NCBI GenBank assembly: GCA_009760885.1
Contig: CM019700.1
Location: 2,822,993 to 2,886,992 of the forward strand
Source of the DNA: Achatina immaculata
Lineage: Eukaryota; Mollusca; Gastropoda; Stylommatophora; Achatinidae
Direction: 5' to 3'
Length of the DNA stretch: 64,000 nt
Part shown: in pieces, positions 1 through 10,897 of the stretch
Layout of the letters: every line of letters starts with the position of its first letter
Numbering within the stretch: position 1 is the stretch's first letter
Program-made: the position numbers and the translations under genes
The notes under the pieces: generated by a model
What the model saw: the letters and a program-made list of their open reading frames with translations, nothing else
The model's database searches: none
What the model was told of the DNA's origin: nothing

Positions 1-107
1 GTCTGGAATAGAGTGAAAGATGTATGATAAAGGGCAGAATGTCAGACGGGCCTGCGTGCCCAATTCTTAACCCTTTTGAAATAAAGATCGATCAATCAAT
101 CAATCAA

Positions 108-109
<2 letters not shown>
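1..109 (+). repeat. Retroelement 3' end, copy 1, with (ATCA)n tail
   Basis: The body shares a run including GGGCAGAATGTCAGACGGGC with two further copies at 167-258 and 501-622. An AATAAA signal at 80-85 is followed at once by an (ATCA)n tail (91-109). A conserved 3' end plus a short tandem tail is typical of non-LTR retroelements (LINE or LINE-mobilised SINE). The family is not identified, and the 5' part lies outside the window. Confidence 0.6.

Positions 110-146
<37 letters not shown>
108..146. repeat. (CT)n microsatellite
   Basis: Almost pure CT dinucleotide run directly abutting the tail of the first 3'-end copy. Confidence 0.95.
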
Positions 147-150
<4 letters not shown>

Positions 151-166
151 GATCTTCTGTTCATTG

Positions 167-258
167 TTAAGGGCAGAATGTAAGACGGGCCTGCGTGCCC
201 AATTCTTTACCCTTGAAAATAAAGATTATTCATTCATTCATTTATTCATTCATTCATC
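167..258 (+). repeat. Retroelement 3' end, copy 2, with (ATTC)n tail
   Basis: Same body as the copy at 1-109, again ending in an AATAAAGAT block, but the tail is (ATTC)n (about 228-257) rather than (ATCA)n. Sequence 259-500 has no gene that I recognise; part of it may be the 3' UTR of the next copy. Confidence 0.55.
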
Positions 259-500
259 TCCCTGTTGCTTCCGCTTTGATTCTACTTGGTGCTCGTGGTG
301 GTGGAGCCTACGTAACTGTTTACAAGCCTCTCTTCTCGGTTCCTTTCAGACCTTTCTTCTGTCTTACAATATGTTTACTATGTCTCATGTTTATGCTTGG
401 ATAAGAGTGACATGTGAATTTTATACTTTAATTTTATTTTATGTCTCCCAGCTTCTCAGTGTTAGTTCTGTTGGTTATATGAGCAGAATATTTGTAGAAT

Positions 501-622
501 GTCTGGAACAGAGTGAAAGTTGTATGATAAAGGACAGAATGTCAGACGGGCCCGCGTGCCCAATTCTTAACCCTTTAGAAATAAAGATTAATCAAGCAAT
601 CAATCAATCAATCAATCAATCA
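501..622 (+). repeat. Retroelement 3' end, copy 3, with (CAAT)n tail
   Basis: Third copy of the same 3' end, alignable to copy 1 from the first base (GTCTGGAA), with AATAAAGATTA and a (CAAT)n tail at 594-622. The upstream boundary may lie further left. Confidence 0.6.
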
Positions 623-712
623 GGGACTAAAATAACCCAGTCTCAGTCCTACACGACGCTGTACCTCAATACCACACAACGCCAGCTACAAAGAACTTGC
701 TCGCAATTCGTT

Positions 713-791
713 TGAGATAGAAGAAAAGAAGAAGAAGAAAAGAAGAAGAAGAAGAAGGAGGAGAAGGAGGAGGAGGAGGAGGAGGAAGAGG
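713..791. repeat. GAA/GGA purine tract
   Basis: Continuous purine run grading from GAA to GGA triplets. No gene is seen between here and the mariner at 1235. Confidence 0.9.
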
Positions 792-1069
792 TCTTTTCAC
801 GCAGAAGAGATCGTCAAATCTTTGTGGCTTTATCTTTATAAAAAGCTTTATAGCTTTATATAAAAATATCAGCTTTCTAGTCTAATTGTCGGCTGATGAC
901 TTTATTTCTTGACCTCAATCGCCTCATATTGTAAATACAGCGTTTCTCGTGTTCCTGTAAGCCGTCACCTTACTTCTGTCACTGTGTCAGGATTGATGAT
1001 TTACACACACTTATATCTGGCTCTTCCTAACACAGATAATTCACTCTGTCGAATTTTGTTTTCATTTGT

Positions 1070-1125
1070 CATCTGGTAGATAAATATGTGCTCATTCATC
1101 TGTCAGATAAATATGTGCTCTTTCT
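1070..1125. repeat. Two units of the 27-bp minisatellite
   Basis: Two tandem units containing AGATAAATATGTGCTC. They belong to the family that forms the seven-unit array at 3542-3733. Confidence 0.7.
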
Positions 1126-1234
1126 ATACCTGTATACTGGGTGTGGCACCAATGAGTCAGAGTCAAAGTAGGTCACATGTGCTGCTTTATGAAGTTTTAA
1201 GTGGAGTAAGATATATCTTTTAAATTGACTGTTA

Positions 1235-2512
1235 CGAAGGGTGATTGGTAAGTTCTCGGCATAAGGTAGAAATACTTGAAACGCACATTTGATATTAGCT
1301 CATTTGTAGATCAGGTTAATGTAAGATTAAACACCAAGTTTCAAGAAATTAACTGCAACCAATTTTTTTATAGGCTACTTAAGTGGTAAGGGGTGGCAGA
1401 AATTGAGAAAATGGATAAAATTTCTCATCGAGCAGTCATTCGCTACCTCGCATCAAGGGCTTATCATCGAAGGAGATCCATGAGGATATGGTAGAGACTC
1501 TAGGGAAGAGTGCCCATTCTTACAGCACAGTGAAGAAATGGGCAGCTCAATTCAAACATGGAAGGGAGAGTCTGGAAGATGATCCACGTCCAGGAAGACC
1601 AAGAACGGTAACCACCGATGAAACAACCGGCAGAATCCATGATGTGATAATGGAGGATCGACGACTAACTGAGCGGTACATTGCTACTGAGTTGGGCATT
1701 TCTCAGGAACGTGTTCGTGTCATTATTCACAATGATCTTCAAATGACAAAGGTCTCTGCTCGATGGGTCCCAAAACGTCTTGGAGCTGATCACAAACGGC
1801 AGCGTCTCAACATGTCAAGAGACAATCTTGGCCATTTTTCTGCAGATCCTGAAAATTTTTTCAGCAATTTGTGTCTATGGATTCATCATTTTCAACCAGA
1901 AACCGAAGAACAGTAAAAGCAGTGGAAACATCATGGATCCCAACCTCCAAAGAAAGCAAGGATGGTTCTGCCTGCAGGCAAAGTAATGACTTCCACCTTT
2001 TGGGATTCAGAAAGTGTGCTATTGGTAGACTATCTTCAAAAGGGCAGAACGGTCACCGGGGTCTTTTACGCTAATCTTGTGAAGCAACTGCAGGAAACAT
2101 TGAAGGAAAGAGGTCGAGGGAAATTGGTGAGAGGAGTCATCTTTCAACAAGATAATGCTGCAGTCCACAAGTCGGCGGTGGAAATGGCTGCCATTCATGA
2201 ATGCGGCTTCCAGCTTCTTGAACATCCTCCTTATTCCCCAGATTTGCCCCCTTCGGACTATTACCTGTTTACCAAACTCAAAAAGGAGCTCAATGGTCGC
2301 AAATTTGCTTCTGATGATGACGACATTCATGCTGTAGACCAATTTCTACTGGCACAAGATGGTGATTTTTACAAAGAAGGAATCTGTATGCTCCAGGATC
2401 GCTGGACTAAGTGCATAAACGTGCAAGTGGACTATATTGAGAAATAACCAAAAAGGTTGTCCATAAATAATCCATTGTACCTTATGCCGAGAACTTATCA
2501 ATCACCCCTCTT
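1235..2512 (+). mobile_element. Mariner DNA transposon with both terminal inverted repeats
   Basis: The ends are inverted repeats of about 34 bp, sharing TAAGTTCTCGGCATAAGGTA next to GGTGATTG. The element is flanked on each side by TA (1233-1234 and 2513-2514), the Tc1/mariner target duplication. Length is 1278 bp, usual for mariner. The inner region encodes a broken DD34D transposase. The two repeats differ at a few outer bases, and the transposase has several frame breaks, so this is an inactive copy. Confidence 0.95.
1411..2447 (+). pseudogene. Mariner transposase, frameshifted
   Basis: This would cut and paste the element through its terminal repeats. The start ATG at 1411 opens MDKISHRAVIRYLA, then a frameshift near 1455 moves the reading to the frame of 1488-1916, which holds the helix-turn-helix region, a GRPRT segment and the WVPK motif. 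A second break near 1870 lies at the first catalytic aspartate: MD is readable but the following conserved residues are lost. The frame 1962-2447 carries the rest. It has the second catalytic Asp in QQDNAAVHKS and the third in PSDYYLF, with 34 residues between them (DD34D), plus YSPDL just before. The protein ends at IEK, just inside the 3' repeat. At least two frameshifts make it nonfunctional. Assignment to mariner is secure; the subfamily is not decided. Confidence 0.93.
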
Positions 2513-3541
2513 TATGAAAGTATTAGCAAGTGTTTCTTTGATATACGCAGAGAAACGACCACACTCCTGCTTAGATAACAACAGCACAGAATGAAAACCT
2601 CTGACTCTCTTCTCAACTACAGAAAACACAGTGTCGTAACTTGAAAAGATGTGGAGTACAAATAACAAGTTTTACTGATAGGCACTGGTGGTAGATGAAG
2701 AATGAGGTGAAGAATGTCGACAAGAAAAAATTACACATAGGCTCCACTCCCGGCACGACAGCAGTTTTAATCATGAGAGGGAGTGATCTACATTCTCACT
2801 CAATCAGAATAGCAATCAAACATAATGATGAACACAGAGTTGCAACTTACGGATATCACGAATATACATAACTGTGTCTCACACAAATCACACACATAAT
2901 TTGAGAACCACTGGTCTCAAAACAATCTCAAAAAATAGAATTAATCCTACATTGTTTAGTTCTATACCTTCTGCTGAACACAACTATAAGGCAAACTCAG
3001 CACAGCATAAATAATTACAGTAACAGCTAGATCAACCATCCTATCCAACTCATCCTAAACTGAACTGATCTCTAACACATCTGATACTCATAGTAACTCT
3101 CTCAAAATCTCTGAAAAAACAAACTCGTTATTAAATATGAGCTACAATTTTACCTTGAACTTTATCGAAATTTATTTCTCACGAGACGTCTGACCTTCGT
3201 GAAATTATCTGTCTACTAACCTTGGGTAATAAAGTGTCAAAGCACCTCCAAATTTAACTTTCTGTTACAAAATATAACTAGTCTAGACAAACAATCCTGG
3301 ACCCTAAAATTATTTTAGTTACTCTGTTCGCCTGGGTATGTCGACACCGACATTCCACTTTTTGACACTTCACGACTTTTCTTAACTATCTCGTGAATTT
3401 TGCCAGCTGTCAAGGTTATGTGAGCTAAAAAACTTCCCATGTACCTCTTCGGCTAAAAAATCAATACTACATACAAGTGCATAATCAAATAGTTCAACTT
3501 TTAAAGTTAATTACTGCCCTTAAAATATATTATCATATTTC
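2513..3541. other. Unique AT-rich stretch, no gene seen
   Basis: No long frame, tandem array or recognisable transposon protein. Moderately AT-rich, intergenic or intronic in appearance. Confidence 0.6.
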
Positions 3542-3733
3542 ATCTGCCAGATAAACATGAGCTCTTTCACTTGTCAGATAAACATGAGCTCTTTCACCTG
3601 CCAGATAAACATGTGCTCTTTCACCTGTCAGATAAACATGTGCTGTTTCATCTATCGGATAAACATGAGCTCTTTCATCTGTCAGATAAACATGTGCTCT
3701 TTCACCTGCCAGATAAACATGTGCTGTTTTATC
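3542..3733. repeat. 27-bp minisatellite, about 7 units
   Basis: Units share CAGATAAACATGWGCTCTTT and alternate CTGCC/CTGTC at their start. The same motif occurs twice at 1070-1125, on the other side of the mariner. Confidence 0.9.
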
Positions 3734-4578
3734 TAGAAAACTGGTAGGAAGAAACTGATTTGCCCATGTTGACTTTTCCCTTCTCGATTCTGTTAATCAG
3801 CTCCCGAGGAAGGTCAGCAACCGAAAGTTAGAAAATCTAGCAAAGCTGCAGGGAACCAGGGGCGACCTGACCCGTCAACTGCCTCACAGTCCCTCCCTGG
3901 GATTTATTTATGTCTTGGTTTATTCCCACACCCTTTATCTCTTCTGTGCCGCCCACAAGACAGGAGCTGGTGCTAGCATTACCAGTCTTGGGGTGGCAGA
4001 CGAACCTGACCAGACACGAGGGAAGATCAAGATCTCTGTGGACATAACGCCCTGCCTGTGTTGTGCACGAACGATTAATCAAAGTTAAAGTGAGTTTTAT
4101 GTATAAAATTCGACTAATTTCCCTATAAACTTCACCGTTTTTTATATCCAAGACTCAAGAACGTATCACAGAGAAGTTTGTGTCAAGTGTACTCACACAG
4201 AAGGTGCTTCGTTGTTGAAGTAAAGTTGTGGCCAAGTTACACGAATTTATATTCTCTCATGACATCCTGTCTTTTTGTTGTGCACGTCAGAGCTTCATCA
4301 TATCAGTAAGTATCAGTTTCAGGAAATTGTCTGGGGAAATCTGTGAACTAATTACTTTGTGGGGACATTTCATCTTTCTTGTATGACATAAGTAAGAGAC
4401 CAAACCGAATTACTGTGTGTGGGCGTGTATGGAAGTGTGTGGGTGTGTGGGCGTGTAATGCAAGTGTGTGGGTTAAGGGGGCGTGTGCTTGCATGTTTAT
4501 GTCTCAGATGAACTCGACCACAAGTCGGGGGAGGCAACAGTGGACATTCCAGGGTCTGCCTCAGTTCTCTTCCCTTGC
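3734..4578. other. Unique stretch, no supported gene
   Basis: Somewhat GC-richer at 3840-4070. A minus-strand frame of 104 codons (3837-4151) has no recognisable domain and is not called. A GT-rich stretch at 4412-4500 precedes the CA repeat. Confidence 0.5.
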
Positions 4579-4650
4579 CCACACACACACACACATACAC
4601 ACATACACACCCATACACACACGCACACACACATAGACACACACACTCAC
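4579..4650. repeat. (CA)n microsatellite
   Basis: Interrupted CA dinucleotides with occasional TA, CC and CG steps. Confidence 0.9.
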
Positions 4651-4705
4651 TTTACCATACACAACACCAATCTCCCTCACTTGCAGAGGCTTACCAATAC
4701 ATACA

Positions 4706-6128
4706 TTCTCTCCCGACTCCTCCTCAATATCCCAATCTCTTCTCTCTCCCGCTTTCTCCTCACTCTCCCACTCTCTCTTCTCTCTCCCGCTTCCTCCTCT
4801 CTCTCCAACTCTCTCTTCTCTCTCCCGATTCCTCCTCACTCTCCCACTTTCTTCTCTCTCCCGCTTCCTCCTCTCTCTCCCACTCTCTCCTCTCTCTCCC
4901 GCTTACTCCTCTCTCTGCCACTCTCTCCTCTTTCTCCCACTTCCTCTTCTCTCTCCCACTCTCTCTTCTCTCTCCCGCTTACTTCTCTCTCTCCCACTCT
5001 CTATTCTCTCTCGAACTTCCTTCTCTCTCTCACACTCTCTATTCTCTCTCGAACTTCCTTCTCTCTCTCACACTCTCTCTTCTCTCTCCCACTTCCTCCT
5101 CTCTCTCCAACTCTCTCTTCTCTCTCCCACTTCCTCCTCTCTCTCCTACTCTCTCTTCTCTCTCCCACTTCCTCCTCTCTCTCCTACTCTCACTTCTCTC
5201 TCCCACTTCCTCCTCTCTTTCCCACTTTCTCTTCTCTCTATCACACTCTCTATTCTCTCTCCCACTCTCTCTTCTCTCTCTCCCACTCTCTCTTCTCTCT
5301 CCCACTTCCTCCTCTCTGTCCCACTTTCACTCTCCCACTTCATCTTCTCTCTTTCACTCTCTTCTCTCTCCTGCTTCTTACTCTCTCCCCCACTCTCTCT
5401 TCCTTCTCCCACTTCCTCCTCTCTCTTCCACTCTCTCTTCTCTCTCCCACTTCCTCCTCTATCTTCCACTCTCTCTTCTCTCTCCCGCTTCTTCCTCTCT
5501 CTCCCACTCTCTCTTCCCTCTCCCACTTCCTCCTCTCTCTTCCACTCTCTCTTCCCCCTCGCACTTCCTCCTCTCTCTCCCACTCTCTCTTCCCTCTCCC
5601 ACTTCCTATTCTCTCTTCCACTCTCTCTTCACTCTCGCACTTCCTCCTCTCTCTCCCACCCTCTCTTCTCTCTCCCGCTTCTTCCTCTCTCTCTCTCTCT
5701 TCCCTCTTCCACTTCCTCCTTTCTCTCCCACTCTCTCACTTTCCTCTCCTGCTTCTTCCTCTCTTCCTTCTCCCGCCTCCTCCTCTCTCTCCCACTCTCT
5801 TCTCTCTCCCACTTCCCCCTCTCTCTCCACTCTCTCTTCCCTCTCTCACTTCCTCCTCTCTCTCCCGCTTCTTCCTCTCTCTCCCACTCTCGCTTCCCTC
5901 TCCTGCTTCTTCCTCTCTCTCCCACTCTCTCTTCCTTCTTCCGCTTCCTCCTCTCTCTTCCACTATCTCTTCTTTCTCGGGCTTCCTCCTCTCTCTCCCT
6001 CTCTCTCTTCCCTCTCCCGCTACCTCTCTCCCACTCTCTTTTCTTTCTCTCGCTTCCTCCTCCCTCTCCCACTCTCTCTTCTCTCTCTTGCTTCCTTCTC
6101 TCTCCCACTCTCTCTTCTTTCTCCCACC
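4706..6128. repeat. Pyrimidine-rich minisatellite, unit about 38 bp
   Basis: About 1.4 kb built from units such as CTCCCACTTCCTCC followed by CTCTCTCCCACTCTCTCTTC, giving a period near 38. The plus strand is almost all C and T, interrupted by single A or G at regular places. Very long open frames on both strands here are Ser/Leu/Pro- or Glu/Arg-only translations of the repeat and are not genes. Confidence 0.95.
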
Positions 6129-6231
6129 ATAGACAGTCGGGACACGAACCTCAAGCTAATCAGCTGACTGACCAAAACGAGGCTAACCTGTATCACATGG
6201 TAGTAATAATCGCCCAGGTCAGTAGCTAGCA

Positions 6232-6354
6232 CCCCCCCCCCATGTGTTGTGTGTGAGAGAGAGAGAGGGAGGGAGAGGGAGAGAGAGGGAAAGAGAGAGG
6301 GAGAGGGAGAGAGGGGGAGAGAGAGAGGGAGAGAGAGAGGGAGAGAGAGAGGGG
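6232..6354. repeat. Poly-C run followed by GA/GGA tract
   Basis: Ten C (6232-6241), then from 6253 a purine run of GA and GGGA steps. Confidence 0.9.
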
Positions 6355-6357
6355 TGG

Positions 6358-6690
6358 CTAGCTGTCATGTTATGTTTCCTCAGCTTGTCTCTCATCCCAT
6401 CTATCCACCTTCTCCTTGGTCGTCCTCGCATCCTGTGTCCAGATGATTTAGAGTTGTATGCCCCTGCCCCTGATTGTTCTGGGTTCATGCTTATCAAATG
6501 CTCGAACCACTTCATTCTCTGATTTTTTTATGTAGTCCTTGACAAGTGCTGTTCCCACCATTTGCCGGATTATTTCATTTCACACTTGATCCCCTCTTGT
6601 TTTGCTTATCATTTTTCTTAAGCATATCATCTCATATGTTGTTATCTTTCTGTAATGGCTTTTGCTGAGTATCTATGTCTGGCGTAAGTT
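6358..6690 (-). pseudogene. LINE reverse transcriptase C-terminal scrap
   Basis: Read on the minus strand, the segment encodes pieces of a non-LTR element C-terminus, including RMRGRPRRRWIDGMRDKL, the basic segment found after the thumb in RTE-like LINE proteins. In-frame stops and frame changes break it, and there is no catalytic core. The 3' side abuts the GA tract at 6253-6354, which may have grown from the element's tail. Family uncertain. Confidence 0.6.
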
Positions 6691-6794
6691 ACAGGAAATA
6701 TGGACGAATATTGTTTGGAATAGTTTGTGTGTGTGTGCCCAACCCAAATATTTCGATGTTTTGTGATTGGTGCTTTTGGAAATAAGAAAGAGAG

Positions 6795-6878
6795 TTCTAA
6801 GATGCTATATAGAACCTATACTTCTTAGATGCTATATAGAACCTATACTTCTAAGATGCTATATAGAACCTATACTAC
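6795..6878. repeat. Local triplication of a 27-bp LINE segment
   Basis: Three units beginning AGATGCTATATAGAACC. The unit itself is LINE coding sequence, so this is a small tandem expansion inside a dead element. Confidence 0.85.
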
Positions 6879-7200
6879 TTTATGCAAGTGAAACATGGAT
6901 AAACAGTTAGAACAAAGAATAAAGGCTACTGAAATGTGGTTCCTAAGAAGGATACTTTGCTTACCATGGACAGCCAGAAATACAAATGAAGAAGTATTAC
7001 AGCAGGCTAAAGAATGTCCCAAACTGGTGGCATGCATAAGAACAAGAAATTCAAAGTTTCTCAGACACATCAGGAGACATGAACGTCTCGAAAAACTGGG
7101 TATGGTTGTATGTAAAGGGAACTAATGAAGATGTCGAGTGACTACGTGCGACTGATGGGAAGTATGATGTCACAGGTCAGGGAGAGAGAAAAGAAAAAGT
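6795..7200 (+). pseudogene. LINE B-like C-terminal fragment
   Basis: The frame 6895-7125 has internal residues TEMWFLRRILCLPWTARNTN, matching the post-RT region of LINE B at 11797-12293 ([18 protein letters not shown]). Just upstream, a 27-bp piece of the element coding for LYRTYT is repeated three times (6795-6878). No RT catalytic motif is present. It is a 5'-truncated, decayed copy. Confidence 0.75.
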
Positions 7201-8611
7201 TAGGGTGGCCATGAGAATTTTGTGCCGGTTGGACAAGCTGAGGCCAAACCTGTGATATAAAGTATTTATCAGCGAATTCTAGAGAAGGTTAGTGATAACA
7301 AGTGCTGAAGATTGTTAAGCAAAATACAACTGACCAACTCGAGACACAGATCAGCGGGAAGACGTCTGCAATAAGTTTTAGTTGGAACAAAGATGGCGAC
7401 AGGCAGTCCAAGATAGGACGAGTCGCACTGACTAGTCAGTTGTGTGTTTGTTTGTTTGTTTGTTTTTGTCGTGAGTATTAGTTTAAATGTTTGTTTGTTT
7501 GCTTGTTTGTTTGTTTGTTTGTTTGTTTGTTTGTTTGTTTGTTTTAGTCGTGAGTATTTAGTTTAACACGGAAGACCTGCATCTTACATATTTTGATTTA
7601 CTGACAGTTGAAGGGAATCAAGATTATTTGCAGTGTGAGTTGTTTGGGCTGATCAGTAGAACCTGTGAAGATTGAGGGAGCTAAGACAGTGAATATTTTG
7701 TGTTCGATACTGGAGTGAATTAAACGGATTGAGATTTGATTAATGAGTCAGATTTGTTTGTATCAAACTACTTGTGTATAGCCTGCTGTGGGCCTCTTTA
7801 CATGGAAAGGTAAATGGCAAAAGACAAAGAGGGTGAAGAAAGACAGATATACCTAGATGGCCTGACTGTGTGGTTTGGTGTGAAAACAAGTGAATTAATT
7901 CGAGTCATGAAAGATCTAGCGAGATGGAGAGATATAACAGTTTATTAAATGTTAGGATGTAAGATAGATAACTTATCTGAGAATTGGAACAGTTGTATAA
8001 AATGAGTTATCTTCTAAAGTAATCAGCTGTTCGTGAGTAGAGTCCATCTGCTTTGTCTCGGGTTGCACGAGGGTCACGGTTAAGGTATGACAGGGAAAAG
8101 ATCAGGTGAGAGAGAAATCATATGACTGAGGGACAGTTGTATTCTGTGTATCGTCTGAGACAGACGTAGATTAGGCTGTTAGAAATGTTGTTTAGTGAAA
8201 TAGATGTAGAATAGAGTGTATTAGGTTGTTCTGATGGCGACAGTAGTCTGCTTGGAACATATATCGTGGAAATGTCCAGTCTTGTATCGTTCTTGTCATA
8301 TCGCTCATCGACTCATCATCACCCCTGCATCATTAAAGTCATTTCATCTGTAAAGTTGCTGCTTCTGTATTAATATTTCCACTGAGAGAAAATGAACCTG
8401 GGAGCAAGTAAGTCTGTGAAGTGAGTAACAAAACAGACGCAAAACAACGTAGAATAGTCGTAGATTAAATGAGATAAAATATTAACAGTAATTGATAAAG
8501 TTAACACTTGACATGGTAAACAGAAAGAATATTATTCCAATGGACAATAGTGGAAATTTACAGAGAGATGAGCAACAAGTTTACATTCTACAGTTTACAT
8601 TTTACACATAG
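7201..8611. other. Unique AT-rich stretch with (GTTT)n
   Basis: No gene recognised. A (GTTT)n microsatellite at 7443-7568 contains the flanking phrase GTCGTGAGTATT twice (7468-7480 and 7547-7558), so the repeat has been partly duplicated with its border. Confidence 0.6.
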
Positions 8612-8723
8612 AAGAACAGAAGATTGAATCTCACCGGAGTATTCTGCTTCGGAGAGATGACCGCCTACGCCTGTCAGAACGGCTCTGATCTCATCTGCTG
8701 TGAGAGCTGGTGCAAGTTGACAG
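8612..8723 (+). CDS. Candidate internal exon, cysteine-rich, unknown gene
   Basis: A 112-base open segment lies between a possible acceptor (ACACATAG, ending 8611) and a good donor (ACAG|GTAACA at 8723/8724). It reads as 37 codons plus one base. The translation has five cysteines in a short span (GVFCFGEMTAYACQ and DLICCESWC). Codons mostly end in C or G and the segment is GC-richer than its surroundings, as in the two GPCR genes. This suggests a piece of a secreted or extracellular disulphide-rich domain. I do not recognise the family, and no partner exons could be linked by eye. Strand and boundaries are inferred only from splice-like sites. Confidence 0.3.
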
Positions 8724-8755
8724 GTAACATTGTTTGCTTTATAAATTCTACATTC

Positions 8756-8760
<5 letters not shown>

Positions 8761-8810
<50 letters not shown>

Positions 8811-8826
8811 CTATCTATCTATCTAT
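8761..8826. repeat. (CT)24 then (CTAT)n
   Basis: Perfect CT run (8761-8808) passing into CTAT tetramers. It lies in what would be the intron after the candidate exon. Confidence 0.95.
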
Positions 8827-8977
8827 TTTTCCATCCTGTGTAATTGTGCTGCTTTGATATTTGACTTTAGTAACCCGCTTGAGTTTGGTGTTACTTACAA
8901 AAATGTTACATTCTTCTCAACAAAAGAAAGTAACAAAACTGAACTGGTTTACAAACTTGAATAAAAGAAAGATGCAC

Positions 8978-9042
8978 GACCAGTTTAGTCGACCACAACC
9001 AGTTTAGTCGACCACAGCCAGTTCGGTCGACCACAACCAGGA
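8978..9042. repeat. About 19-bp repeat, 3 units
   Basis: Units around CCAGTTTAGTCGACCACAA. Confidence 0.85.
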
Positions 9043-9104
9043 CATCCCGTATACGGTTTTCCCAGACTTCTCTTCATTTCCTTGTCATAGGTCTACGCCT
9101 CCTT

Positions 9105-9312
9105 GTTGATGTAAGTACAAGATGTCATGATGTCATGATGTTAGACCCTCTGATGTAAGTACAAGATGTCATGATGTCATGATGTTAGATCCTCTTATGT
9201 AAGTACAAGATGTCATGATGTTAGACCCTATTATGTAAGTACAAGATGTCATGATGTTATATCCTCTGATGTAAGTACAAGATGTCATGATGTCATGATG
9301 TTAGATCCTCTG
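9105..9312. repeat. Minisatellite of 34-46 bp units, about 5 copies
   Basis: Units begin GATGTAAGTACAAGATGTCA. Copies differ in having one or two ATGATGTC sub-units, so length varies by internal slippage. Confidence 0.9.
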
Positions 9313-9766
9313 TTTCAGCTCCGTTTACATCTTCGAGTCAGGGATTCCCAAAATCTGTAAAGTTGGGGCGTGCGAAATTTACAAGCAGTGTTAGAAAACG
9401 TTGTATTATGTTTCTTTATATTTGTTTTTCTTTTAAGTCTGTCTCTTTTTTAAAATTTCGTCTTTAATCTTTTTAGTTTGGGTTGTCTATTTTCTCCATT
9501 TTTTAGTGTCTATAATTTTTCTTCAATTTACTCATTTTTTAAATTTGTTGGGGGGGGGGGGTGGAACTAAAAGAAATGTTGTTATCACAGAATGTGAAAA
9601 TTATTATAACAGTAGAACTTTCTGAGACAGGTTCAGCGAACTACTGAAAACTTGAAGGTCAGGGCCAAGTCATGACCTTAGCGAGAGAAGAAATCCAAAT
9701 TTCTTCCGGGATATCCAGTCTTTGAAACATTTCAGATACCTGGGTAGCAAAGTACCAGTCCATGGG
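9313..9766. other. Unique AT-rich stretch with poly-G
   Basis: No gene seen. Twelve G at 9550-9561. Confidence 0.6.
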
Positions 9767-9987
9767 GCAACTGACGCTGAGGTTGAACAACTGACGCTGA
9801 GATCGAGCAACTAACGCTGAGGTTGAGCAACTAACTCTGAGGTTGAGCAACTGACGCTGAGGTTGAGCAACTAACGCTGAGGTTGAGCAGCTGACGCTGA
9901 GGTTGAGCAACTGATGCTGAGGTTGAGCAAGTGACGCTGAGGTTGAGCAACTGACGCTGAGATCGAGCAACTGACGCTGAGATTGAG
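9767..9987. repeat. 20-bp minisatellite, about 11 units
   Basis: Unit CAACTGACGCTGAGGTTGAG with few substitutions. Minus-strand frames across it are repeat translations. Confidence 0.95.
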
Positions 9988-10653
9988 AACAGATGCAGCA
10001 AAGCAAAACAAGTCACTGGACAAATGGCTCCTTTACTGAAAAACAAACACATCATAACTGAAACAAAAAAGGCCACTGTACAACACAATTTTCCTCCCAG
10101 CTCTGTGCTGTCAATGTCAAACATGGACACTAACAGCCAAGAACAAAAGAAAAATCATCAACTGTGTAAGATAGAAACTCGTCTAAGTTGTGTACGATAG
10201 AAAGTTGTCTAATTTACATATTTATGAGTGCTTTCGTGAGCTTTATAACTTTCATGGAAGTGAGTTGAACGTTAGGTTCTACAATAGAGCTAACCATTCC
10301 ATTTCAAGTGCATAGTTACAGGTAGAGCTAAATATTTTCTTACAGAAACTTTTAGAGATTTCTAAACTGCTTGAGAACTCACTTCACTTCAATACAGGAT
10401 GCATTTTTAGTCACGTCCACACCAGGCCTGAAACTGGGGCAACCTTGCTAGCGTGTCAAGATGACCGTACAGTCTCTGTCATCAATGTTTGGTTCTTGAA
10501 TCTTCCAATCCCTGGTTCGGGTCGTTCATATTCTGGATGTTTGCCAGTGGAACAAAGAAGCTAGCACAATCCGGGTTATTCTAGATCGCTATGTTCCTCG
10601 TAGAAGCGGATCCACCTCTCTTCTTAGTGATACAATGTGAAATAGACTGATGC
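9988..10653. other. Unique stretch, no gene seen
   Basis: Neither a conserved protein nor a recognisable repeat is visible. Confidence 0.55.
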
Positions 10654-10727
10654 CCTGACTGACTGATTTGACTGACTGACTGATTAACTGACTGACTGAT
10701 TAACTGACTGACCGATTCATTAACTGC
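10654..10727. repeat. (TGAC)n-type repeat
   Basis: Imperfect ACTG/ATTA tetramers. Confidence 0.9.
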
Positions 10728-10753
10728 CTGGCAGAGTGTCTTGTACTAGAGCA

Positions 10754-10893
10754 ATGTTATCTTATACTAAAGCATTGTTACTTTATAATAGAGAAATGTA
10801 TCTTATATCAGATCAATGTTAACTTATACTAAAGCATTGTTACCTTATAATAGAGAAATGTATCTTATATCAGATCAATGTTATCTTACATCT
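10754..10893. repeat. 62-bp direct repeat, 2 units
   Basis: Two nearly identical units containing CTTATACTAAAGCATTGTTA (10761 and 10823). Confidence 0.9.
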
Positions 10894-10897
10894 GACA

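Noticed and set aside
4483..6167. Very long open frames (about 530-550 codons) on the plus strand, and several on the minus strand
   Set aside because: They are pure translations of the pyrimidine-rich repeat (Ser, Leu, Pro or Glu, Arg only). All frames are open because the repeat contains no stop; no protein character otherwise.
10490..10530. B-box-like GGTTCGGGTCG as a tRNA or SINE
   Set aside because: No A box at the right distance and no second copy of the surrounding sequence in the window.
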